Source: Actinomycetota bacterium (GTDB taxonomy: Bacteria; Actinomycetota; Actinomycetes; S36-B12). From it: a DNA stretch of 10,685 nucleotides. Both the position numbers and the translations under genes were made by a program. Within the stretch, counting starts at the first letter, position 1; every line of letters begins with the position of its first letter. The notes beneath the pieces were generated by a model. That model was not told the origin of the DNA. It saw only the letters and a list, made by a program, of their open reading frames with translations, and ran no database searches. Of the stretch, positions 1-5,395 are shown piece by piece. The stretch spans positions 1 to 10,685 of the forward strand of contig RGQW01000048.1 of the NCBI GenBank assembly GCA_010029945.1, in the 5' to 3' direction.

Positions 1-651
1 CGTGATTCCGGGGATCTCGCCGGTCAGCGATTTGTCGGCGACCTCGTCCGACTTGAGCACACGGTCAAGTACGTCGACAACGTTCCCGAAGGAGTCATGA
101 TCGGCGTTGACGGCCTCTCAGGCCCGGTGGCGGCTGACTTCTGCATCATTACCGCTGCGCCAGCGCTCGTCGGGGGGGATCGCACGGCTCCCGCGAGCGG
201 TGACAGTGGATACAGCATTCCGATTCCACGCGATATGGCCATCACCACGAACCTGGCGCCACGTCTCAAGCGCGCCCTCGCGGATGTGCGAATGACACCG
301 GCCATCAAGGTCGGCCTGCAGGGCCGCACGCGCTTCTGGGAAGAAGAGAACGAAATCTACGGTGGCATCAGTTGGACCACGACGCCGTCGAGTCAAATTT
401 GGTACCCCAGCGAGGACTTCAACGCACCCACCGGCGTTCTTACCGCCGCGTACAACCGCGGGGATGCCGGCTACCGGTATGGAACATGGAGCCAAGCTCG
501 TCGTATCCGCCAGGCGCTGCGCGGCGGCGAAACGCTGCATAACGACTACGCCAGCAAGGTGTATGCGGAAGATGCCGCACGACTGGCCATCGCGTCCATC
601 CTCAGCGGAAGGCCCTCTACCCACCCGGACCTGTATCGATCCCGGTCCTAA
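1..651 (+). CDS. Flavin-containing amine oxidase, C-terminal part (5' partial, possibly C-terminally deleted)
   Basis: The frame is open from base 1, so the start lies outside the window; 216 codons are visible. The segment around bases 310-475 reads K-V-G-L-Q, R-F-W-E-E, I-Y-G-G-I-S, I-W-Y-P-S and G-V-L-T-A-A-Y-N, the substrate-domain pattern of the flavin amine oxidase family (monoamine oxidase / L-amino-acid oxidase / tryptophan monooxygenase group). Such enzymes oxidise an amine or amino acid with FAD and O2. The odd part is the end: members normally continue with a Gly-Arg-x-x-x-A-G-E-H segment and a G-W/Y-x-E-G-A motif that closes over the FAD. Here only about 40 residues follow the H-N-D-Y-A-S-K-V segment and neither motif is present in any forward frame. 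Either it is a divergent member or it carries an in-frame deletion. It converges on the MMPL gene with a 23-bp gap. The family is fairly sure; substrate and activity are not. Confidence 0.75.
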   Translation, partial: RDSGDLAGQRFVGDLVRLEHTVKYVDNVPEGVMIGVDGLSGPVAADFCIITAAPALVGGDRTAPASGDSGYSIPIPRDMAITTNLAPRLKRALADVRMTPAIKVGLQGRTRFWEEENEIYGGISWTTTPSSQIWYPSEDFNAPTGVLTAAYNRGDAGYRYGTWSQARRIRQALRGGETLHNDYASKVYAEDAARLAIASILSGRPSTHPDLYRSRS

Positions 652-674
652 ACGCTTGCGTCAGGTCAGCTGCG

Positions 675-3002
675 TCAGGAAGCTCCGACCGGTTCAGGTG
701 ACTCTTCCTGATCGGCGACTTCCTCATCACCTGGCTCGATGGTGACGGTGGGCAGGATTCGCTCCAGCCACCCCGGCAACCACCAGTTGGCTTTCCCGAA
801 CATCGTCATCAGGCTCGGTACGAGAACCAAGCGCACCACAAACGCATCGATCAATACCGCTGACGCGAGGGCAACACCGAACAACTTGATGATCCCGTCG
901 GGCGACGGGACGAAGGCTCCAAAGACGACCGCCATGATCAGCGCCGCGATGACGACCACCCTGCCGGAGTTCCGCAGGCCGGAGCGAATGCTCTCGGCGT
1001 TGTCTTTGGTCTTCGACCATTCTTCTTGCATGCGCGACACCAGGAAGACCTGATAGTCCATCGACAGCCCGAACAAGATCGCGAACACCATGATCGGGAT
1101 GAAGGGCAGGATGGGTCCGGTTCCGGGGACGCCAAGGATCGAGTTGAACCAGCCCCACTGGAAAATGGCAACCGAGATCCCCATGGCAGCCGCCAGGGAG
1201 AACATAGACGTAACTGCTCCGATGAACGGCACGAGCAAGGATCGGAACAGCACGACCAGCGCGAGGAATCCCAAGCCGACGACGACCAGCAGGAAGATCG
1301 GCAGTGCATCTGCCAGCACGGTCGTGAAGTCGGCGGTGATCGCCGCCGTACCTCCGACCAGGATCGTGGCGCCGGTGGCCTGCTCCAGCGCTGGATTGAC
1401 GTCCTCACGCAAGGTGGTGAGCAACTCACTGGTGGCGGCATCCTGGGGTGCCGTCGACGGGAAGACCGCCATCACCTGGATCGGGTTCGCTGCTTCCTGC
1501 GGCGCCGCCTGGGCGATCTTGGCGATCACCGGCAGGGTTTCCGGGCTCGGGTTGGTGCCCGCGACGCCGGGAGTCTCGTTGAGCGTAGTGACGATCTGCC
1601 CATAGGCATTCGGGTCGGTGGTCTCACTCAAATCAACCACCACGAGGTACGGAGCGCTGGCGCCAGGACCGAAGCCTTCGGCGCGTAGGTCGTAGGCGAT
1701 TCTGGCGGGCGAACCTTCGGGGCGACCCGAATTATCGGTAAATCCTTGCCGCAAGCTGAAGGCAGGTATCGCCAGCAAAACGACATTGTAGGTCGCCCCG
1801 ATCGCGGGAAGAATCGGTCGCTTCTGCAGCCACCTGGCGTACGTCGACCATCCCTTCGAGGGTGCAGGACCGCTTCCGGGCTTGCGACCCCAGGGCAGTC
1901 GCCATCCCAGGGCCCGTGTGCCCAACAGTCCGAGCAATGCAGGCAACATCCAGACGGCGGAGAGCATGACGATGACCACTGTCATCGCCGCACCAATGGA
2001 AAGCCCGACGAAGAAGTTGATTCCGATGAGCAGCAGTCCGAGCAGTCCGACGACGACGGCGAAAGCGGCGAAGACGACCGCTCGACCGGATGTCTTCACA
2101 GCCACCAGGGCTGCCTTCTGCTTGTCGTCGCCTTCCAACAAGCCTTGTCGATAGCGGTTCAGGATGAACAGGGAGTAGTCGATGCCCACTGCCAAGCCGA
2201 TCATCGCCGCGAGCGTGGGCGCGAAGGTCGCAACATCGAGGAAGTTCGCAACGAAGGTTACGAACAGTACGCCGGTTCCTACGCCCACGATGGCCGTAAG
2301 AATCGGCAGTCCTGCAGCGATGACAGATCCAAAGGCGATAAGCAAAATAATGAGGGCGAAGATCACGCCGATGATTTCACTGCTCGGGGGCTCTCCACCG
2401 GCCCAGTCGAGAACCTGACCTTCCGCGCCAACCGCCAGGGAATCTGAGTTCGTCTCTTCGAGCAACTCGAGAATCGCAGCTGCTTCCTCCATGGGCAGAC
2501 CTTCGGTGCCATCACCGACGAACGACACCGAAGCGTAGGCAACGGTTCCGTCGGGGCTCACCGGAGCGAAGGAACTGGAGAGGATCTCTATTTCTTCCGG
2601 GGTAAGTAACTCGAAAAGGGCCGCGTTTTGATCCCCACTCGGACAGTCCGACCCGAAACCGGTCGATGCGGGATCGAACGGATTGGTCACACACGTGATG
2701 GACTCGAACTCAGCCATCTCCTGCAGCATCGGAACAATCGTGGTGGCTGCTTCCTCGGACAGAGCAGGCCCCTCGGCCGGTTTCCACACAATCGTGGCGC
2801 CGCTCTCGAGCCCAGAGGTGTCCGTCCCACTTGCGATCAGCAGGTCCGTAGCCGCCTTCGATTCGGTGTCAGGGAGATCGAAGCTGTCGTTGTAATTCCC
2901 TCCGAATCCGATGCCCAGAACGCCGATCGCCGCCACGGTGACAAACCAGGCGATCAATGCGAGAACGGGACGACGAACGGCCCAGGCGGACAATCCAGGC
3001 AT
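675..3002 (-). CDS. MMPL/RND-family membrane transporter
   Basis: This 775-residue inner-membrane protein has the two-fold layout of the MMPL branch of the RND superfamily. An N-terminal membrane helix (about residues 13-32) is followed by a large extracytoplasmic loop to about 208, a bundle of helices (about 209-360), a short basic cytoplasmic linker (about 364-392), another helix, a second loop, and a C-terminal helix bundle (about 565-735). The MMPL hallmarks are visible: G-I-D-Y-S-L-F-I-L-N-R-Y-R at 273-285 and its counterpart G-L-S-M-D-Y-Q-V-F-L-V-S-R at 645-657; the Asp-Tyr pair is the known proton-relay site in the family. The first loop carries two cysteines (104, 120) that could pair. 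The C-terminus is acidic and cytosolic. The ATG start has a good AAAGGAG ribosome site 4 bases upstream. Such pumps export lipids or drugs by proton motive force; the substrate here cannot be read. A divergent TetR gene suggests ligand-induced expression. Confidence 0.93.
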   Translation of the reverse strand: MPGLSAWAVRRPVLALIAWFVTVAAIGVLGIGFGGNYNDSFDLPDTESKAATDLLIASGTDTSGLESGATIVWKPAEGPALSEEAATTIVPMLQEMAEFESITCVTNPFDPASTGFGSDCPSGDQNAALFELLTPEEIEILSSSFAPVSPDGTVAYASVSFVGDGTEGLPMEEAAAILELLEETNSDSLAVGAEGQVLDWAGGEPPSSEIIGVIFALIILLIAFGSVIAAGLPILTAIVGVGTGVLFVTFVANFLDVATFAPTLAAMIGLAVGIDYSLFILNRYRQGLLEGDDKQKAALVAVKTSGRAVVFAAFAVVVGLLGLLLIGINFFVGLSIGAAMTVVIVMLSAVWMLPALLGLLGTRALGWRLPWGRKPGSGPAPSKGWSTYARWLQKRPILPAIGATYNVVLLAIPAFSLRQGFTDNSGRPEGSPARIAYDLRAEGFGPGASAPYLVVVDLSETTDPNAYGQIVTTLNETPGVAGTNPSPETLPVIAKIAQAAPQEAANPIQVMAVFPSTAPQDAATSELLTTLREDVNPALEQATGATILVGGTAAITADFTTVLADALPIFLLVVVGLGFLALVVLFRSLLVPFIGAVTSMFSLAAAMGISVAIFQWGWFNSILGVPGTGPILPFIPIMVFAILFGLSMDYQVFLVSRMQEEWSKTKDNAESIRSGLRNSGRVVVIAALIMAVVFGAFVPSPDGIIKLFGVALASAVLIDAFVVRLVLVPSLMTMFGKANWWLPGWLERILPTVTIEPGDEEVADQEESPEPVGAS

Positions 3003-3006
3003 GAGG

Positions 3007-3013
3007 CTCCTTT
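3007..3013 (-). promoter_or_regulatory. Ribosome binding site of the MMPL gene
   Basis: AAAGGAG on the minus strand, 4 bases before the ATG at 3002. It follows directly on, and by its first two bases belongs to, the 3' arm of an inverted repeat, so a folded leader could affect access to it. Confidence 0.75.
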
Positions 3014-3036
3014 GCTAGGTATGGCCACGCTAGCAA
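3012..3036. repeat. Inverted repeat TTGCTAG-N11-CTAGCAA between tetR and the MMPL gene
   Basis: Two perfect 7-bp arms (3012-3018 and 3030-3036) flank 11 bases. The repeat covers the likely -10 element and transcription start region of the MMPL promoter and abuts its ribosome site. It could be an operator half-site pair for a dimeric regulator. It could form an RNA hairpin only if transcription starts upstream of the repeat, not from the promoter proposed here. Confidence 0.5.
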
Positions 3037-3055
3037 GGAACAGTTTCGTTCACAA
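3027..3055 (-). promoter_or_regulatory. Candidate promoter of the MMPL gene
   Basis: On the minus strand TTGTGA (3050-3055) and TAGCGT (3027-3032) are separated by exactly 17 bases and fit a sigma70-type actinobacterial promoter (4 of 6 positions of TTGACA; TAnnnT for the -10). Transcription would begin near base 3020, giving a short leader that contains the AAAGGAG site. The first 19-bp direct repeat lies over the -35 and most of the spacer, a position suited to repression by TetR. Confidence 0.45.
3037..3055. promoter_or_regulatory. Putative TetR operator, copy 1
   Basis: GGAACAGTTTCGTTCACAA, matching copy 2 (3069-3087) at 17 of 19 positions in the same orientation, 32 bp apart start to start (about three helical turns). 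Each copy contains GAAC-N6-GTTC, a short dyad suited to a dimeric helix-turn-helix protein. This copy overlaps the -35 and spacer of the candidate MMPL promoter. Assignment to the adjacent TetR protein is inference from position. Confidence 0.6.
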
Positions 3056-3068
3056 ATCGAGACCTTAG

Positions 3069-3087
3069 GGAACCGATTCGTTCACAA
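3069..3087. promoter_or_regulatory. Putative TetR operator, copy 2
   Basis: GGAACCGATTCGTTCACAA, the second copy of the 19-bp direct repeat, differing from copy 1 at two positions. It ends 5 bases before the candidate -10 of tetR, so a protein bound here would block tetR transcription, consistent with autoregulation. Confidence 0.6.
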
Positions 3088-3092
3088 TGGCG

Positions 3093-3098
3093 TAACCT
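3093..3098 (+). promoter_or_regulatory. Candidate -10 element of a leaderless tetR transcript
   Basis: TAACCT fits TAnnnT and ends 6 bases before the tetR ATG, which places the transcription start at or next to the A of the start codon. No Shine-Dalgarno sequence is seen upstream, in keeping with leaderless translation, which is common in actinobacteria. No convincing -35 is seen. Confidence 0.4.
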
Positions 3099-3104
3099 GT
3101 CGTT

Positions 3105-3704
3105 ATGGCCTTCCCTGCCACCACTTCTTCCCGACGCACCGGCGACGAGCTCATTCAGGCCGTTCATGCCGCTGCCCTGGCGGAAATATCCGAGAACGGC
3201 CTCCGGGGAGCCTCGATGGACCGCATCGCCAAACGCGCCGGGACGGGCAAGGCGGCTCTTTACCGACGCTGGCCCAACGTGCGCGCGCTCGGTTTGGACG
3301 TATTCCTCGCCACGATCGCTGAGTCTGTCCCGCAGGCCTACCCGAACACGGGATCCTTGCGCGAGGATCTGGTCGACTCGATGAAGTCCTTCACGTCTTC
3401 ATTTCACGGGCCAATGGCCCTCGTGCTTCGCGAACTAATCAGCGAATCGGCACACGACCCGGAACTAATCGAAGAATTCAATCGGCGCCTCGGGGATCCC
3501 ATGGAGGCCGAGCTCGTCAATGTCTTGCAACGGGCCATGGCCCGCGGTGAGATCCCAACGAAGCCGATCGATCCCCTGATCTTCGAATTGCCCGATGCAT
3601 TGATCTCACATCGACTCTTGATGCGCGGCGAGATCATCGACGACATCACTTGTGAACATCTCGTCGACAACGTCATCTTGCCGCTGCTCGAATTTCGTCG
3701 CTAA
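3105..3704 (+). CDS. TetR/AcrR-family transcriptional regulator
   Basis: A 199-residue protein of normal TetR length. The N-terminal DNA-binding domain is clear: a first helix at about residues 13-31, then G-A-S-M-D-R-I-A-K-R-A-G-T-G-K-A-A-L-Y-R at 35-54 with the helix-turn-helix and the A-L-Y-R-R-W recognition helix typical of the family. The rest is a helical ligand-binding and dimerisation domain that gives no hint of the ligand. It is divergent from the MMPL transporter, and the 102-bp spacer carries two direct repeats placed over both promoters. The likely role is repression of the pump and of itself until a ligand binds; that role is inferred from context. The 3' end overlaps the recX reading frame on the other strand by 99 bp, which is unusual. 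Confidence 0.93.
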   Translation: MAFPATTSSRRTGDELIQAVHAAALAEISENGLRGASMDRIAKRAGTGKAALYRRWPNVRALGLDVFLATIAESVPQAYPNTGSLREDLVDSMKSFTSSFHGPMALVLRELISESAHDPELIEEFNRRLGDPMEAELVNVLQRAMARGEIPTKPIDPLIFELPDALISHRLLMRGEIIDDITCEHLVDNVILPLLEFRR

Positions 3705-4205
3705 TACCTCACGGGCGACCGTGAAACACACGCTGGGTGAGTAACCCTTACGCGCAAGTTGCCTCGCAAGGCGATTTACGGCGGCCGGCAATTCCTCGCC
3801 TGGGCGCAGGCGTGCCTTGCCCTCGGCGAACGACATGGCGCGATGAAATTCTCCCTCGTCGTCGATGTCCTCTAGGGCCTGCTCGATGGTGTCTGTGTCG
3901 ACACCGCGCTGCTGCAGTTCCCGACGAAGCATTGGGCGTGCGAGAGCCTTGCTGCGATGCCGGGATTCCACCCAAAGCCGCGTGAAGGCAACGTCATCGA
4001 CAAGCCCGACTTCCTCGAAGCGGTCGAGTACGCGCTCGCTCGCATCAGGGTCCGCTCCGCGCCTTTGCAGGTCTTCACGCAATTCGTGGCGCGTGCGCGG
4101 AGCACTGGATAGTCGGCGCAGCAGGATCGCCCGCACTGCGGAGTCTGGGTCAGACGATTCCTCCGACGGGCGGTCGGAGGGTGCTTCACGCCGGCGGCGC
4201 GACAT
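3606..4205 (-). CDS. recX: RecX, regulator of RecA filaments
   Basis: Counted from its own ATG, RecX is 199 residues. RecX binds in the RecA filament groove and limits filament growth and ATPase activity. The family's repeated three-helix modules are visible: A-V-R-A-I-L-L-R-R-L-S-S-A-P-R-T-R-H-E-L near residues 24-43, then V-G-L-V-D-D-V-A-F-T-R-L-W-V-E-S-R, and L-A-R-K-G-Y-S-P-S-V near the end. The ATG at 4205 overlaps the original recA stop (4186-4188) by 20 bases, the usual coupled recA-recX arrangement, and GAGGA lies 8 bases upstream. Because recA is frameshifted, recX is also in frame with the recA start and can be read as the end of a fusion. About 30 residues after the conserved core lie in the 99-bp overlap with tetR; they may be a tail without function. 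Confidence 0.88.
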   Translation of the reverse strand: MSRRRREAPSDRPSEESSDPDSAVRAILLRRLSSAPRTRHELREDLQRRGADPDASERVLDRFEEVGLVDDVAFTRLWVESRHRSKALARPMLRRELQQRGVDTDTIEQALEDIDDEGEFHRAMSFAEGKARLRPGEELPAAVNRLARQLARKGYSPSVCFTVAREVLATKFEQRQDDVVDEMFTSDVVDDLAAHQESM

Positions 4206-5222
4206 CCGTGAAGTCCTCGACGACCTCCGCAACTTCTTCTCGATCGTCTGCGGGCATATCGACCTGTGCGCCAATGCCCATCGTTTCCTTGATGCGCTTT
4301 TCCACCAAGCGCCAGACTTCTTTACCAAGCCCGCGTCGACCCCCAGATCGATCAGCGAACCTTCACGAGAGATGCCCTCGCCGTAAAGAATGTCGAATTC
4401 CGCCAGTTTGAAGGGTGGTGCAACCTTGTTCTTCACGACCTTTACCCGGGTGCGGTTACCCACGGCCTCGGTACCGCCCTTCAGTGTCTCGATACGTCGC
4501 ACGTCGAGCCGAACCGATGAGTAGAACTTCAGAGCCTTGCCGCCGGTGGTCGTTTCCGGAGAACCGAACATCACGCCGATCTTCTCCCGGAGTTGGTTGA
4601 TGAAGATTGCGGACGTGTGCGTGCTGCTGAGTGCGCCCGCCATCTTGCGCAGTGCCTGGCTCATCAATCGAGCTTGCAACCCGACATGGGAGTCGCCCAT
4701 CTCACCTTCGATTTCGGCACGGGGCACGAGGGCAGCGACCGAGTCGATGACGATCAAATCGATGGCGCCCGACCGAACCAGCGTGTCCGCGATTTCGAGT
4801 GCCTGCTCACCGGTGTCCGGCTGAGACACGTACAGATTGTCGAGGTCCACACCCAGCGCTTGCGCGTAATCCGGGTCCAACGCGTGCTCGGCATCGATGA
4901 AGGCCGCGAGTCCGCCCGAGGCTTGGACGCTGGCGATCGCGTGCAGGGCAACGGTGGTCTTTCCCGAGGACTCCGGGCCGTACACCTCGATGATCCGACC
5001 GCGTGGCAAACCGCCGATTCCCAAAGCAACGTCGAGGGCGATGGATCCGGTGGGGATCACCTCGATAGGAGCCCGGCCTTCGTCTCCGAGTCGCATGACG
5101 GAGCCCTTGCCGAACTGCCGCTCGATCTGTGACAGGGCGGTCTCAAGAGCGCGTTCGCGGTCATCGGACGCGCTGACGGACGTCAACGGTGTGCTGGACT
5201 TCGCGCTGTTCTTCGCGGCCAT
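3606..5222 (-). CDS. recA: RecA recombinase frame fused to RecX by an internal recA deletion and frameshift
   Basis: One frame of 538 codons with three parts. Residues 1-306 are a normal RecA: Walker A G-P-E-S-S-G-K-T at 82-89, Walker B L-I-V-I-D at 156-160, and the DNA-binding L2 region I-N-Q-L-R-E-K-I-G...T-T-G-G at about 208-228. RecA forms ATP-dependent filaments on single-stranded DNA, drives strand exchange and triggers LexA cleavage. After K-S-G-A-W (302-306) the expected Y/F-T-Y-x-G...G-Q-G-K block is missing. The reading frame is shifted, giving a 33-residue basic linker (307-339), then the full RecX from residue 340. The real RecA tail survives in another frame (4186-4308). The ATG is chosen because GAGGAG (5229-5234) precedes it by 6 bases. 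Upstream lie an SOS box and a PafBC-like promoter. Whether the cell makes this fusion, a truncated RecA, or whether the assembly lost about 85 bases is undecided. Identity as RecA is certain; integrity is not. Confidence 0.85.
   Translation of the reverse strand: MAAKNSAKSSTPLTSVSASDDRERALETALSQIERQFGKGSVMRLGDEGRAPIEVIPTGSIALDVALGIGGLPRGRIIEVYGPESSGKTTVALHAIASVQASGGLAAFIDAEHALDPDYAQALGVDLDNLYVSQPDTGEQALEIADTLVRSGAIDLIVIDSVAALVPRAEIEGEMGDSHVGLQARLMSQALRKMAGALSSTHTSAIFINQLREKIGVMFGSPETTTGGKALKFYSSVRLDVRRIETLKGGTEAVGNRTRVKVVKNKVAPPFKLAEFDILYGEGISREGSLIDLGVDAGLVKKSGAWWKSASRKRWALAHRSICPQTIEKKLRRSSRTSRMSRRRREAPSDRPSEESSDPDSAVRAILLRRLSSAPRTRHELREDLQRRGADPDASERVLDRFEEVGLVDDVAFTRLWVESRHRSKALARPMLRRELQQRGVDTDTIEQALEDIDDEGEFHRAMSFAEGKARLRPGEELPAAVNRLARQLARKGYSPSVCFTVAREVLATKFEQRQDDVVDEMFTSDVVDDLAAHQESM
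4186..4308 (-). other. recA: Displaced RecA C-terminal tail (out of frame with the recA start)
   Basis: Read from 4308 on the minus strand, this gives a 40-residue tail beginning L-V-E-K-R-I-K-E-T-M-G-I-G, followed by an acidic end (D-D-R-E-E-V-A-E-V-V-E-D-F) and a TGA at 4186-4188. This matches the usual end of actinobacterial RecA (E-K-K-I-K-E-K-L-G-I-G, then an acidic tail). It is offset from the upstream recA frame by a net loss of 3n+1 bases. The join is at about 4304-4308, where TTGGT serves both frames. Confidence 0.85.
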
Positions 5223-5267
5223 CGGTTTCTCCTCGCGGTTGCTGGTCGTATCTGTCGTGCCCTGCGG

Positions 5268-5290
5268 ACGCTAGGTCCACCCTGTGACAG
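5268..5290 (-). promoter_or_regulatory. Proximal recA promoter, PafBC (RecA-NDp) type
   Basis: On the minus strand CTGTCA (5285-5290) is followed after 11 bases by TAGCGT (5268-5273). The mycobacterial LexA-independent recA promoter, recognised with the activator PafBC, has TTGTCA, 11 bases, TAGTGT. From memory of that sequence, 15 of 23 positions agree, including TGTCA, CTAG and the final GT. Transcription would start near 5261, about 40 bases before the recA ATG. An 11-base gap is too short for a normal -35/-10 pair, which is the feature that marks this promoter class. Confidence 0.6.
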
Positions 5291-5389
5291 TCACCCGTAT
5301 CCATCCATTCCCCGCCTCGCCCTGGGGATCGGATGTCGCCTCGAAACCCCGTGTGGGGAACGTGGCCCGCGCAACTGCCAACGGGCCAG

Positions 5390-5395
5390 AAACTA
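5390..5395 (-). promoter_or_regulatory. Candidate -10 of the distal, SOS-controlled recA promoter
   Basis: TAGTTT fits TAnnnT, lies 2 bases downstream of the SOS box, and its TAG is also the MFS stop codon. It would give a recA leader of about 160 bases. No clear -35 is seen, so this is tentative. Confidence 0.35.

Noticed and set aside
657..679. TGCGTCAGG direct repeat (657-665 and 671-679) between the convergent amine oxidase and MMPL ends
   Set aside because: A 9-bp repeat with no dyad or T-tract and no known role; could be chance in GC-rich DNA and part of it is MMPL coding sequence.
1026..2447. Long plus-strand open frames inside the MMPL gene (1026-1688 and 1746-2447)
   Set aside because: Their products are rich in Asp, Gln, Arg and Glu without recognisable motifs, have no ribosome sites, and lie antisense to a complete, well-conserved transporter; they follow from codon bias in GC-rich DNA.
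3038..3083. GAAC...GTTC dyads before the MMPL/tetR genes as SOS boxes
   Set aside because: The half-sites are 6 bases apart in both copies; the LexA site needs 4. They are better explained as operators of the adjacent TetR protein.
5346..5359. CCCC-GTGT-GGGG hairpin after the MFS gene as a terminator
   Set aside because: The stem is only 4 bp, with three T residues after it on the minus strand; too weak to call.
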